Numbered from the stretch's first letter, positions 34,655 to 47,320 are shown. The stretch is 64,000 nucleotides of DNA from Heterobilharzia americana (GCA_944470555.2 OX104128.1:2790001-2854000), one strand, 5' to 3'. A program made the numbers and translations. The notes: generated by a model from the sequence alone, not told the origin.

Positions 34655-36259
34655 ATGAATAAGGTTATTGCTGCCGTAAACAGACCAATCCATAAAGCTA
34701 AGAAATCAAAAGTTTCGAATCCGTCGCTAGGGTCTGAAAATGGCCTATTATTTATGGTCCTTCCGTCGATCTGTCTGACGTCATGGCTGTCGTATTTAAT
34801 GGTGTTATTGCGAACAAGCGTAATACTGTTGACAACAGCAATGCTTTTGCTGATCTTCAGCGTAAACTAGACTGTCTTACACCTCCGATTTGCCTACTCA
34901 ACTCTACAACGGACTTATCAGTGGAAAACCTTATCAAGCTTGAAACGTTGGTGAACTTTGTGGCCACTGAAGCCAGCAAACGATTGACTTCGTCGCACAA
35001 CTCCATTGTCCTCAATGTCTGTGATAGTTTTCCATTAAGACGTGTTAAAAATGATCTCCTCCAAGCCTGTGGTTTGCGTGAATCCGGTTGCACAGTCCGG
35101 CGTCTTAGGAAGAGGACCAGTAAATACCCCTGTCTAATATTATTCCAGTTTAGCTCACTCCTTGATGCGAGACACTTTTGTGGCCCACAGAAATCTGTGA
35201 GACTCTTAAGAAGCTGTGAGAATGTTAGGGTACTTCCAGATCTTACCCCATGCCAAAGACGGACACGTGTTTCGAAACCTTATGAAGTCCCTCTGGAAAC
35301 TTCATCAGAACTAATGGCCACTCGAAATAAACTGGCGCCTGGGAGTCAGCTCCTAACACCGGATGACACTGTAAGTGTAGATCAAAAAGGCTGACCGAGC
35401 ATATTGTTGCAAGTACATCAGTTGCTACTGGTTCACCATCCAACATGGTAGTAAACACCGAAACTGAAGGTCACATCTCCTCCAGCTATGCAGATTTATT
35501 CTCAGATGATGCTGATATGGATGGCAACGGTAATGATACGTCCGATATGCACCTGATTCCCCTGGGTTTATCGATGAAACCTGCATCACCCAGGTGCAGC
35601 TGCGCTGTTAAGCCTTTACCGCCATCAAATACCATGTTGACCTCTGGGTGCATTGACAGTGCACAGTCACAAAGTGCCATGTTTCGAAAATCTAAACCCA
35701 AAGTCCTAGTTCGAGTACACCGCCAAAGCCAATGGCACAGAAACGCTTTAGCCAGCCCCGAAGTAACTATATTCAGACTGTTAAGCCTAACGGTTATAAC
35801 GCTATTCGAAGAGTGACCCCGTTTCCTTACGCAGACACATTCACGACGTCCACCGATGTGACACCAAGCACTGTGGCACCCTCACTAACCAACAGAAAGG
35901 TGGGATTCATACACCAAGGTGGTAAAAAGAAGGGGAGCATGCGTAAGAATGTTCAGAACACAAATGCCTCCCTTAGTCATGAAGACGAGGACCATAGGAA
36001 AAACGATAGGTTTTTCTCCTCACACCCATCTACACAACATTCAAATCCAATGTATGCTCGCCCCAGTACAACGATATCACCTCCTAATTGGAGGCCTGCT
36101 GTTCAGATGCGGCCTCTGATACTGGCTTCCCAACACAATGCACCCTACCCCTTCCTACACAGAGGTGAAACCACAGATTTACCTGGCTCATTTCCGCAGA
36201 CATCCGTACCCAGGGCTCATTCTGAAACCCAAGTTTTCGCGGACTTCAAGAATTATTAG
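34655..36259 (+). pseudogene. CR1 ORF1 (copy E), frameshifted
   Basis: Reading starts at ATG 34655 (MNKVIAAVNRPIHKAKKSKV, basic), shifts frame near 34768 into 34783-35394 with NLIKLETLVNFVATEASKRL and CLILFQFSSLLDARHF, shifts near 35380 into an acidic stretch (SSYADLFSDDADMDG), then near 35715 into the last frame (35732-36259), rich in Ser, Pro, Asn and basic residues. Its end overlaps the start of ORF2 by 122 bases in another frame. ORF1 is taken to be the RNA-binding partner. Three frameshifts make it non-functional. Confidence 0.7.
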
Positions 36260-39200
36260 CGCCTTTTGCTGTCCAGATGATGGCGCTACCGAATCATCTA
36301 CTCTCAATCCTAACTCACAACCGCTACAGTGGCGGGGAAGATGTTATGCCAACCTGTCATCCTCCCGGCTCATATACAGTGTGTCAACACCCGACACAAT
36401 AAAGGATGTTAGTAGTAACCCAGTAGTATCTTATTTCCCTATTACGTCCCCGAAATTAACTTCTACCCCATTTTCCTCACCACTACAGTTCCAACTAACC
36501 TGCGAGAGAATGCTTTCCGAAAACAGGTTTAGGTACTACTGCTTATCCAATTCTCTAACCTTCTGTCTCATTAACGCTCGTTCCATAAGCAACAAAATAA
36601 GTGAGATCACTATGTTGTCGATTATGTCTAACCCCTGCCTAATATTTATCACTGAAGCTTGGTGTACTCCAGACACTCCTGATAGTGATGTCTCTGTCGA
36701 CAACTATACTGTGTTTAGGGGAGATAGATATAATGGTGGAGGTGGTGGTTGCATCATCTATATCAGGTCCGACATTGCTGCGACAAATTGTATTACTTCA
36801 GAACTCAATTCGCTCAGTGACTCAGTGTGGGTTGTGGCGAAGTTTGCTAATGCTATAACTATCCTCTTAGGGTGTATCTACCGTCCCCCTCGCTCTACTG
36901 TAGATTATGACGACAGGCTTGCAGAAGTGTTCACCCATGTAACAACACTGCCCTACTCCATGAAACTTATGTTCGATGACTTTAATATGCCTGACATCAG
37001 GTGGCAGACACTTACTTCTCCTAGGCGGTTTGATAATTTTATTAATGTGTTGGATTTTGGAGGATGGCGCCAACATGTAATGCAACCAACTAGACATAAT
37101 AGCATACTTGACCTAGTTTTCACGAGCGGATTATTGCCTTTCACTCTCTGAGTTGGTTCAGAATTCCCGGGCAGCGATCACAGAGTAGTATTTGGTGACT
37201 TCCGACTATCTCCCAGAAATACGTTAGCTCCCAGGTCAAAAACAACCACAGTTAGACGATATAAAAATACCATCTGGGAAGAGATACAATACATGTTGCG
37301 ATGCTTGGACTGGGGTTCTTATTTCACCAGTAGCTCAACCCATGAACTAAGTGACATCTCTTACAGTTCCATGAATGTAATTCACGATCATATTGCTCCG
37401 GAGGTATCAGTATCAATTAGAAAGCCGAAAGTGAATTTCATCCCTGAAAATGTACGTATCAGCATGCGCAGACATGCCAGAAATTTCTATCGATCTAATG
37501 ACTTTTCATCCCTTGTCTCATTAAAAATTGCTCATGAGAACTTCAAATCAAATAAGTTACTGAAAGCAATCAAGCAAGAAACTAGCTGCAACGCACAAAC
37601 AGGCAATGCTCAATCATTAGTGAGAATTCTAAAATCCCGTGCAAACTTATCTAGAGTTATTCCCAGTAGTCTGATCATTGATGGGGACATTCTTTATGAT
37701 GACCCAAGCAAGATCTGTCAGCTGTTTAGTAAACATTATGCAAGCTGCTTCACGCACGAAGATAGTGTACTAAACATACAAATGCCCATTCCACCACACC
37801 ACTCACTAAGTAATGTTTCCTTTACACAGAGAAAGATAGGTGATGCAGTTGCTTCACTAAAGGACTCATATTCTGCCGGACCCGATGGGATCCCGTCTGT
37901 TCTCCTTAAGAGGGGTGGTGAAGATATACCGTTGATCCTCATGAAGCTATTCTCAATATCCCTTACTGAGGCATGCTACCCTGACCGCTGGAAGCTGTCT
38001 TACATATCTCCCACGTATAAATCTGGGCCGACGTCAGAAATTCAGAATTATCGTCCCATAAATATTACATCTGTAGTCTCTCGTATCATGGAGAAGGTCG
38101 TTGTGCAAGAAATCAATGACTACGTGGCTGCGCATCAGCTTCTTTCCCCTATGCAGCATGGTTTCTTAAAAGGTCGTTCATGTAGTACTTGCTTACTGGA
38201 TTATTTTGAGGAGGTCACCTGCAGACGAGATGAAGGTCTTTTCGTAACTGCTCTATTTTTTGACTTCAAAAAAGCATTTGATAAAGTGCCTCATAATCGG
38301 TTAATTCTTAAGCTTCAATCATTTGGAATTAGTGATCCTCTATTATCGTGGATAAGCTCATTCCTTAGGCAGCGTACTCAAATAGTAAAGTTCAGTCAAA
38401 CCTATTCCTCCCCACAGCCTATTCTGAGTGGTGTCATTCAAGGTAGTGTGTTGGGGCCCTTACTTTTCCTCCTTTACATAAATGATATTTCTGACATGAT
38501 AAAATATGGTAAACCCTACCTGTTTGCTGACGACTTAAAAATCGTGTATAGCTTTCCCCACTCATCGCTAAGTGAGGGTTTTAATAGAATCCAGGAAGAC
38601 CTGACGAATTTGTTTGCTTGGAGTGAAACATGGCAACTTCCACTTAACTCTAGTAAATGCGGAATTCTCTGTTTCAATAACTCTTATCCAAACGTCAGTT
38701 TACACCTTGGCGATTCTATGCTGCAATCTTACAACTCAGTATGTGATTTAGGTATTAGGTATTCTCGGAACTTAACGTTTACGGAATATGCCCAGTCACT
38801 TGCCTCCAGTGTAGGCGCTCAGTTGGCCTTTTGCTTAAACACGTACATACCAATGAGGCTAGACTGCTTTTATTCAAGGTAATGATCCGCCCAGTACTTG
38901 AATATGGCACAATCATCTTCAGCAATATGTATGCTTCGGATAGGATACTAATTGAGAATGTTCAAAGAAAGTTTACCCGCTGTGTACTGGGCCGTCACGA
39001 AGAACTTGATTATGTGGGAAGGTGTAAGAAATTAAAAATTGACCCACTTTGGCTAAGACGCCTTAAGCTTAACCTTAGCCTATTTTTCCGCCTTTTGCAT
39101 GGCATTACTCACGCCTGTTGCGCTCCTACTTTTAAGCCTATATCTTCATATAGTCTACGCAATCGTGAATGTACTGTACCTGTAGAAAAGCACCGCCTTA

Positions 39201-39397
39201 AACTTAGGTCACGATCCTTTATGTTACAGTACAGCAAGTTATGGAATAAGCTTCCACATTTTATTCGCTCTTGCATGTCTGCATTTCAGTTTCGACGTCT
39301 ACTCAACGAATTCTTCCTTTTCACGGATATCCATAAATTTCTTGACATTCATATTATATCCACAAATACGAAGCATAATGGAGCAATCGGCACATAA
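36138..39397 (+). pseudogene. CR1 ORF2: endonuclease and RT (copy E), one stop and one frameshift
   Basis: The first part (36138-37151, 337 codons) holds the endonuclease: CLINARSISNK (Asn146), ITEAW (Glu173), GCIYRPP and DDFNMPDIRW (Asp281/Asn283). A TGA at 37149-37151 interrupts. The same frame continues directly with EFPGSDHRVVFGDF, bringing the catalytic His, and runs through 37293-38882 with RT motifs SAGPDGIPS, YRPINITSVV, LFFDFKKAFDKVP, GVIQGSVLGPLLF and FADDLKIVY (residues 411-419 counted from 37293). A frameshift near 38820 moves the C-terminus (RPVLEYG, LWLRRLKLNLSLFF, LWNKLPHF) to 38831-39397. All expected catalytic residues are visible. Confidence 0.85.
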
Positions 39398-40633
39398 CAA
39401 TGGTCAAGCCATTGCGTCCGCTATGAACGTACTCAGATCTCTAAATGTAAGAATCGGTTTTATTAAAGCCCTGAAGTTCGTTTAATGCAGATGGCCTCAC
39501 GATTGCATACAAGGGTATGAATACCGGCTCCTCTCCGTATAATGAACTTAAAGAATACTGTTTATTTCTGAAAGCCACTACGGTACACCCCCCCTCCCAA
39601 AAAACGACTTAATAACCCTATAATGGAAGGACTATGTAGTTGACTTAACATATATACATGAAAATGTACATCAAGTCCGAATAAATCAAAAAAGGATAGG
39701 GACCTTCTCTTCTCCAAATTTGATAGCGTAGTAATCTGTATTTCCATATCTGCTCGTGCCTCTCCTTTCTTTCCCCATTTGCAGAAACAGCTGCAAGTCG
39801 ACATTTGATGTTCAAATTCAGTCTGAACGTGATTACTTTATGGGAATAACACCTGCTCATTGACGCCAATAATTATTGGACTACTCTCACTCTCTCGCAA
39901 ATTCTGGACCATCTTCAAGATTAACTCGCCTACTCGTCATGATTTTTCTTGCAACGAACCGTCTGACCATTCCCAACAGTATTAGTAGCAGAGACATTCT
40001 GAACAGATGATTAAACCAGAGACCAATTAAAATATTGGCTCAGGATGTCACTTACCTGCAATGGCTTCACACTAGACATTTTCTAGTACTCTGTACCAAG
40101 AGACCTTTTCATATGGAACTTACTACGCATCAAATACACTTCTCGAATGATGCCGCCTATGCTAATACAAAAGATGCTCGAAGTCTATGGACTATTGACT
40201 GTTTCAACACCTATTTTCATCCAATACAACAAGTATTCCCAGCAGAATTAATCTATATCACCTTTAAAAGTAACATGGTGTCCTGGATATGCATTGATAT
40301 AGCCATACACGTTGGTTATATAACTGTGGATACTTTATTGATACTCCAGATTGTATAAATGGGTGCGTTGTGGTTAGCAAACTAAAAACTGAAGATCATT
40401 CTAAGTAATAAACTATTATATTACTAATCAGCAAACTATGCGAATGGACTAACAACGTCGGTTGGTTACAACGCAAACTTTGAACGCTGCGCGCTTTTGA
40501 TATTGATAATGGAACCTATCTATATGATGGGAGATGTGAATCCATATCCGTCTCATGAATTTCAGCAACTTTCAATAAGATTATGCACACTAATGACTTG
40601 ATATGTAAATTATTTAATACTAGATACTTTCAA

Positions 40634-40945
40634 AAGTTATGAATTTGACAGTGCTTGTTAACTGGTATCCCTCATGTTAAGCCTGTTAAATGAAGGCGAC
40701 ATTTACTATTATCTAAACTTTAACACCCTATGTACGCTGTAAAGTAATATTTCCTTGTTCATTCCATAACTAGCAGGACCTTCGGCAGTTTTTAGTTGAG
40801 TTTAATGGCATTTCATCAGTACCACTCAGGGCTCAATTCTTGTAGATATTTTCGGATGTATCAACGTGATGAAGCCTGTAAACTGGCTTCTCTCATGTTA
40901 AAATCTTTTTTAACGCGAGATTAAAACGTTAATTTATTTATATTG
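40634..40945 (+). mobile_element. CR1 3' UTR fragment, + strand
   Basis: The reverse counterpart of the copy at 14105-14402: same start (GAATTTGA), same order of motifs (CTAAACTTTAACAC, TACGCTGTAAAGTAATATTT, CTAGCAGGACCTTCGGCAGT), then the terminal stem-loop GAAGCCTGTAAACTGGCTTC (40871-40890) and the tail TTTTTTAACGCGAGATTAAA. Both are truncated at the same base of the UTR. Confidence 0.8.
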
Positions 40946-43165
40946 CGCGTGAGTAGAACTTCATAGCCTTCGCGCTGAAGTTTGCAACACTGTCAAGGAG
41001 ATACATTGACTGTTAATTGGCTTCAATTAGATGGATTGATACAAGACAAATTACCAGAGAAATCTGTTGCATATCGTTATTCTGGATGTGTTGTCGTTAG
41101 GTAAATTGGCCTCTCGGGTTGGATTGTTTATACAGATTTCCGCTGCATTTGTCACTAACCAGAAATCGGAGACCAGTTATTGTGCTTGAGGTCTCGTATG
41201 TGGTAGCATTTAGGGTACTGGTAGGGAGGTGAGCTGGTTGTGAGGCTGTTCAAGAAACGGGAAAATCGGGGCGAGCCAGCTGGATACCTCTAACTTCAGT
41301 CTCTAGTATTAGGTACAAAGTAGGATTTCCAGTAAGTTGATATTTTTGGTCGGACTAATGCTTAGGACTTTCTCGTCAAGCTGATACTGAACAGAGAAAA
41401 GAAAAGAAAGCGCAGGGAAAAACTGGACAATGGAAGGTGCAGTGTCAGCACAGAAATCAGGGGGGTTAAGTTCGGTGCGGACTGGGCAAAAACGGACGTG
41501 ACTGGGGGGACTGAATCTGATCATTTTCCAGTGTCATGGTCATTACTTGAGGATTAGAGTGCGGCGGATAAAACCTAAAGGGTGAAAGAACGAATATGCG
41601 TTGTAAGACATGTGGGTTCACAGCCATGTAGGTAATCACTTTGACCGTTTTCGTAGCAAGTTTTAGCCAGCTGTTGACGCTCTGTATCGTTAACAGTCTT
41701 GAAATCAGTGTTTGCAACAAGAGCGTAACCCATGGAGGAGCTTGAGTCAGGCTTGGCGGATGGATATTAAGAGCAAGAACATTTTGGTTTGTGAATAAAC
41801 TGGAGGTTCCATCTGGATGGAAAGTGTCTGTACCTCTGGTATTAGAAACCGGGAATAAAGAATTATTTTTAGGTTTCAAGTCATCGGTCTTGAGTATCGT
41901 GTCAGCCTGCAGGTGTCTGGAGGCTGCACAACCACTCTCAACAGTTGCGAGGCTTTCTACACAACTCCTGGGTAAGGACGTGACAAAACCTATGCGCAGG
42001 TAAAGAAGTGTATAAAAAATTGTTACGTCCCTGCACCCCCGTTGTACTCTGGTTGTTGTTGGATCCCCAAGGATTCCGGTGAATGGAATGGGGGATTGAG
42101 CCCTGGAATTCTGCGATAAATCTGAATACTGACATTTCTTACTTAAAACGCCGTCACTGTAATCAGAGCGCCTCTTGTAAGGACCTTGGCAATCACAATG
42201 ACTGCTAGAGCCAGTGACCCTTATCTGAGAGCCAGGTTGACCTGTGAATCTTGTCCCTCATGTGTCTTCATAGGGGCAGCCTGGTTGTAGGGCGAATGTG
42301 AGGAGGAACTTGGGGGATAGACTATCTCCTTCATGGTGCCCAAACGACGCACATGTTTGCAAGGTTGTTTGGAATAATATGGGATGGGATAGTTCCTAAG
42401 ATAGCTGTCTGACGTTTTGAAGCTGTTGATTAATCGCATTTCATCTGATTTTCTGGCCGGGCTTACACTGCCAACTTGCATATGTATCCTGGAACTACTC
42501 AGTTGTGAATCGTGTAGCTCGAGCACCAGACAGTGTACACGACTGTTTTCCTCTCTGCTTGTTAGCGTAGTATTTTTCGACATATCTGAGAATCGTTTCT
42601 CACTCTGAGAAGTACTGTCGCTATTTGAAGGATAACTTGTGCTGATACCATGTACAGAGGTGAAACTGCTCCTTTGAGTGGATGTATCAACGGAATTTTC
42701 GTTTCTCTAAAAGCAGCTTGGTAGGGTGCCTTTACACGGTCGGCAAGGATTGAGGATAACCTCATGTTTGTTGTACTCGATGACTCTCGCTTATTTCGGT
42801 GGATTCTACGCTGACGCACTGTCTTGTCTGCTTTGGCTTTTACCCCTTTAAACTGCGTACACTTCCGGAATACTTTCTGATTATTATTAAAGTTTATGGC
42901 TTCGATGACATGAATAACCTGGAAGATTATGGGGCAGTACATATCATGTATGGCTTTGAGTAGTCTCCAGCGCTGACGCCAGGAGCTTGACGTGCCACAA
43001 GCGTTAGGTAATTCTTGTTTGACATTTCTTAGAGGCACCTTGCCTGGTATATTGAGGGTTACGAGGTTGTGCATACGCCCTGTTCGCTTTGCCAATTCAC
43101 TGGAGACGTAATCAGTCAGAGTGTCAGTGTGTGCAAACGTGCCCGACTGTTTTTATATCTCCAGA
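40946..43165 (-). mobile_element. CR1 copy F: ORF1 region with 3' UTR-like edge
   Basis: The - strand carries ORF1 (41300-43160), truncated at its 5' side at about 43165 where another CR1 tail begins. At the other side, 40990-41160 resembles the UTR of insertion A at 12600-12780 (GCAACACTGTCAAGGAGATA and similar). Endonuclease and RT are absent, so the copy is internally deleted or a composite of two fragments. Confidence 0.5.
41300..43160 (-). pseudogene. CR1 ORF1 (copy F), broken
   Basis: The frame 42562-43095 (177 codons) contains VTLNIPGKVPLRNVKQELPN and CPIIFQVIHVIEAINFNNNQ, which align with VLNVCDSFPLRRVKNDLLQA and CLILFQFSSLLDARHF of copy E. Upstream bases to 43160 give SSELAKRTGRMHN, matching ATEASKRLTSSHN. 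Frames 42221-42583 and 41466-41879 give a basic, Ser/Pro-rich C-terminal region as in the other ORF1s. Confidence 0.6.
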
Positions 43166-43169
43166 TATC

Positions 43170-43860
43170 GGGCTAATAAACGATAATAATAAATATTTTA
43201 TTCTCAAATTAACAGTTTAACATGAGAGAAGCCAGTTTACAGGCGTCAACAAATTGATAATGGTAAATAAATCTTGGAAATAAACCTTGTGCCAAGTTGA
43301 CCAAGCTATTTGCTTTGCGTGCTGGGATATGTGGTGGACAATGTGATGCCGACGGAGTTTTTATTAACTCACTGTTTTAAATTGTTTGATGCTTCTGTCA
43401 TTTCGTTGCTAAGTTCTAGAACTGTCCGACTGTTTGTTGATTGACTGTATTGGGGCTGATGGGGCTTCTTGCGGAACTATACCCGAGTTTAGAGTGTCAA
43501 CACTTGGTGGTAATACGTCCACTTCTGAGGGTCCATGGCTGTCTAAATCCACATCTGTAGGGTAAGACTTCGCCCCCAAGATGTGGCACTTAGATAATGA
43601 TTGTACGCTGCCGCTGACGCTTCTTTCGCAGGCTGTGGGTCAGAACTGGAAGTATATTCCTGTATATCTACTACATCAAATATGATGTCTAATATCTTTC
43701 AAACGGATATTGGGGGGAGGTACCAAATCTGAAAGTTTTGAATCATTGCTTGGAGTACATTGTTCTGCCAAGGGTTTTTGGGTTGTACGCAAATCGTCGA
43801 CAGAGGTTGGCCCACGTTTCTGTTAGCCCGAAGGAGGTGGTGTAGTTTAAAGAACTGATT
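43170..43860 (-). mobile_element. CR1 3' end fragment plus unassigned coding-like stretch
   Basis: The tail (ATAATAATAAATATTTTATT on the + strand, 43180-43200) and stem-loop motif (43217-43250) mark a - strand CR1 3' end. From about 43560 down to 43390 the - strand reads an open, non-repetitive stretch (SYPTDVDLDSHGPSEVDVLP and SINKQSDSSRT) that could be an ORF1/ORF2 linker, but I cannot match it. Bases 43860-45280 hold nothing clear except a degenerate + strand copy of the CR1 terminal motif near 45047-45075. Confidence 0.45.
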
Positions 43861-45284
43861 TCCACCTCTCGCCTTTTCATGGAGAAATTAGGTGTTTGGT
43901 TGATTTTCTAGCCATTTTAATGAGTATATGAAGCCCTTAAAATTCGAATCCGACTATGCAAAGTCTTGTACTTATATACGGATTTTGAGGTTGGGACTTG
44001 CAGTTAATCTACGGTGCTAACAGGATAGAAAGATTATGCAAATTTCTGATGATGTTATTCCGAAGTTTGCTCATAGAATGCATTGTAAGAAGTGGCTATT
44101 TTGTCACAAAGCTAAACAGGATGTTCAGTTTTGTTTCGAGCACAGTAAACTGATATTAAATAAAATGGATACCATTCTTTGACAAGCAGTGGATGTACTC
44201 AGATTGCGGGAGCAGTCACTTCTGCTATTAATGGTAGTAGTACTTGATATTGCAGGTTGAGCAGTGAGATTCAGTGTGGGTGATATTTAGAGACCGCTTG
44301 AATACTTAAACAGGGCGATCGGTAAGGTATTCAGCCAAACAGGAATTGAATCTGGTGTCAAAGACAGATCAACCTGAGCGCGTTAGATAGCGTGTATTCG
44401 CGTTAGGTTCAAGGGCTGTGAATGCTATGCAGGTTAGAGCGTTAAAGAAAACTGGCCTAGTTATATTCTGTTTTCAACTAAAGATACCGATCGTACAGAA
44501 AACATGGTTTGGAGACATAAATATCATCCCTATGGGCGTTAATCCTTCTAGAGTCATAGAAATGTATTCACAGATTTAATAACCGATGCCGTGACTGTAT
44601 GACATAAGTAAAAACTAACATGGCCCATGAGAATGGGAAAAGAGCAGTACTAACTAACCAAGCGGAAACGTAACGCACTCCTAGAGGATATCAGTGTGAC
44701 CTTGCGAGTTGAAATGGTGAGAGAACTAAACGATTTTCCCAGGCACTTCTTTTTGTTATTTCAAACGGATGCGTTTTGTTGTCAAACTACAGTTAATACC
44801 AAGATGGTGAAAATCAGACAAGATGTAAAAAATGTGTGATGGAGGTATAAAAGGCTGTAAACAGTTGGATGAGTAGCATTACGCCCTAGAAACTAAAAAC
44901 ACTGTATCAGCTAGAAGAGACCCAGAATGGATGTTTAATGAAATGCCAATAGAATGCAGTAAAATGCTGTACATGCCTTAGCCATGGATTTCCAATGCAT
45001 TGCATATTAGTTATCGGGACGATGGACCCGTATCACCAAATTGGTCATACCCGTAAACTGGTTTCTTCTTATGCTACTTGTGTTGCATGAAAACTTTGCG
45101 TCACTATATTATGTTACTGTGTATGCCAAATCAATAGTAAAACACCAATCCACTTTTCATCCACTGCAGCCTTCAGCAAACACCCGGGACTTCACTCGCA
45201 AATATTATGTGGTCTTCGTAGTAGCTTCTTCACAACAAAACACAGTCGTTACAGCTATCGGATGGAAGGAATGTACTTCTTCTC

Positions 45285-45800
45285 TCATTCAACCTCTTTT
45301 CGAAATTCACTTGGCCATGCATCAGGCACTAGTGGTCTCAGGCAACTATAGGCAACATTAATGGTAATGGAAGGCATCCGAAATGTTCCATATATTTGTT
45401 CATCCAGGATTCCAATTTCTTGTTCAGGGCTCTGATTTTCGTCCAAAGAAAGGTCGGTTTCCCGGAAGAAATTCAGAATGGTCGAAGCCAAACTATTCCA
45501 TATACTTGTCACCCTTCGTGACGAATTTGCGAAACAACACTGATGGTTTCTTTTTTTCTCCCGTGGTAAAATTAGGGAGCCACTTAAAGATTCGTCATGA
45601 GCTTACAGTAGTGTACCGAAAAGATGAACAGTATCTGTGGCATTTACTTTTAAACTCAGGAGAGCCAGCTCTCTACGTCTTAACAAGTTTTTTGTTAGCA
45701 TGATTACAACGGAATTGGATAAAGTAATGAATATTTGCATGAAGTTTGACAAGCTTGTGTTTAGCCCGACATGGTGAATGGCTTAATTCAGGATCAGTTC
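45285..45800 (-). pseudogene. CR1 RT C-terminal relic
   Basis: On the - strand, over two or three frames, the order RRRELALLSL, REKKRNHQCC and VTSIWNSLASTIL matches the end of CR1 ORF2 (compare WLRRLKLNLSLFF and SKLWNKLPHF in copy E). Only the last hundred or so codons remain. Confidence 0.45.
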
Positions 45801-45849
45801 TGAAACCAATGGACACCCAGTGTATTCGCTGATATATCCGCGTCCGACA

Positions 45850-46133
45850 TCTAGGGGAGGTGGTCTCTTTCATCTACTTGCCTTGGCAGCATCGTTTCAA
45901 CCACAAGCGGCGGTGGTGGCACAGATGGGGATGTCATAACCAGGATCGGAAAGACAGCAAGACAGGCATTCATCAGTCCGAAATCGGTGTGAAGATCTAC
46001 TGCACTCACCTTACAGCACAAGACGCGGATCTTCAGCACTAATGCCATGTCGATGCTCCTATATGGTTCAGAAAATGGCGCTTTATGAAAAGCACTTCGA
46101 ACGAACCGCAGGGGTATATCAACAACAGCCGCC
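45850..46133 (+). mobile_element. RTE retrotransposon fragment, RT C-terminal side
   Basis: In one + frame the sequence reads GGTDGDVITRIGKTARQAF, then RSTALTLQHKTRIF and MLLYGSENGAL, the conserved thumb region of RTE-clade RTs. The same segment occurs in reverse at 61800-61980. It abuts the Gypsy gag directly, so one element inserted beside or into the other. Confidence 0.65.
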
Positions 46134-47320
46134 TTGGCGCATCGCAGTAACTCTCCTGGTAGCCCCCAAACCAAACCTAACAGGGTGGAAAACCCTAAAT
46201 GGTGCTGGTTTCATAACACTTACGGAGACGAAGCCAGAAAATGTCGAAAACCATGCCGTTTTAACGAGGACACAAACTCGGGAAACAGTCACGCCGGCAC
46301 GTGCTCACGGCAACCGTAGCCGGCGGAAAAAGCCGTTTGCTCTACGCCACAGATAGTAAAACGAAAGCCCACTACCTCGTCGACACCGGCGCAGAAGTTA
46401 GCGTTCTTCCAGCAACGACAAAGGAGCGTCATCTTGACCCATCCTTCAATCTTCAAGCAGCCAACGGCAAGGCAATCGCGACATTCGGGAGACGGTATGC
46501 CTACCTAAACTTAGGTTTACGCAAACCTATCCACTGAATTTTCCTCCTGGCAGACGTCTCTATGCCCATCATTGGCATAGATTTGCTAAACCATTACGAT
46601 CTACTTGTAGATGCTCGCCGTCGACGTCTGATAGATAACAACACTAAGCTATCTATTGGCGGCACCACCTATGTAGGTCCGAGTTTAGCCATCGTTAGAG
46701 CCAAACAATCAGGCGACGCGTCCTACCTAGCAGTTTTAGAGAACTATCCAGAGTTGCAGCAACCGAAGCACACTCTTCCATGCATAACCAGCAATGTTAT
46801 GCATCACGTGACAACCACAGGTACACCTGTGGCATCCAGAGCGCGCCGTTCGGCCCCCAATAGGCTCAAAACTGCGAAAAACGAATTCGACCACATGTTC
46901 GAACTGGGCATTATCAGACCGTCAAACAGTCCTTGGACATCGCCATTGCACATGGTGCCCAAAAAGGATAGCAACGACTGGCGTCCAACCGGTGATTACC
47001 GAAGGCTCAACGCCAAAACAACTCCGGACTGCTACCCGATACCTCACGTTTACGACTTGACTGCAACCTTATGCAGAATGAACATTTTCTCAAAAATCGA
47101 CTTGGTCAAAGCGTACAACCAGATACCATGGCAGCAGAAGATATCTCGAAAACAGCCATTATTACTCCTTTTGGCCTGTTTGAATTCCTGCGCATGCCAT
47201 TTGGTCTTCGGAATGCAGCGCAAACATTCCAATGCTTTATGTATGATGTCTTCCGTGGTTTGAATTTTGTTCATGTCTACATCGATGACTGTCTAATTGC
47301 GAGTCCAGATAAGGAAACTC
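46134..47320 (+). pseudogene. Gypsy gag-pol fragment: knuckle, protease, partial RT
   Basis: Gag ends with the knuckle-like CWFHNTYGDEARKCRKPC. A frame change leads to the protease: HYLVDTGAEVSVLP with the catalytic DTG (46382-46390), then a TGA at 46535-46537 and, in the same frame, MPIIGIDLLNHYDL. RT follows with PLHMVPKKDSNDWRP, DYRRLNAKTTPD and FSKIDLVKAYNQIP. After a frameshift near 47130-47160 come FGLFEFLRMPFGLRNAAQTF and HVYIDDCLIAS (YIDD, 47278-47289). One stop and at least two frameshifts, plus the 3' deletion, make it inactive. Confidence 0.8.

Larger units (their letters stand above)
34440..39470 (+). mobile_element. CR1 copy E, nearly complete, + strand
   Basis: About 5 kb with ORF1 (34655-36259), ORF2 (36138-39397) and a short 3' end. 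ORF2 is the best preserved in the window: one in-frame stop and one frameshift. The limits are approximate: the left edge is where the small CR1 tail at 34216 fades, and the right edge is near the TTTTATTAAAG at about 39460. No terminal stem-loop like that of the - strand copies is obvious here. Bases 39470-40630 downstream hold nothing recognisable. Confidence 0.75.

Noticed and set aside
40035..40358. 107-codon + strand ORF with a hydrophobic end
   Set aside because: No recognisable domain and no supporting exon borders were seen.
45860..46174. Overlapping + and - strand ORFs considered as a new gene upstream of the Gypsy gag
   Set aside because: One + frame matches RTE thumb sequence and its reverse counterpart at 61800-61980, so it is an RTE fragment.
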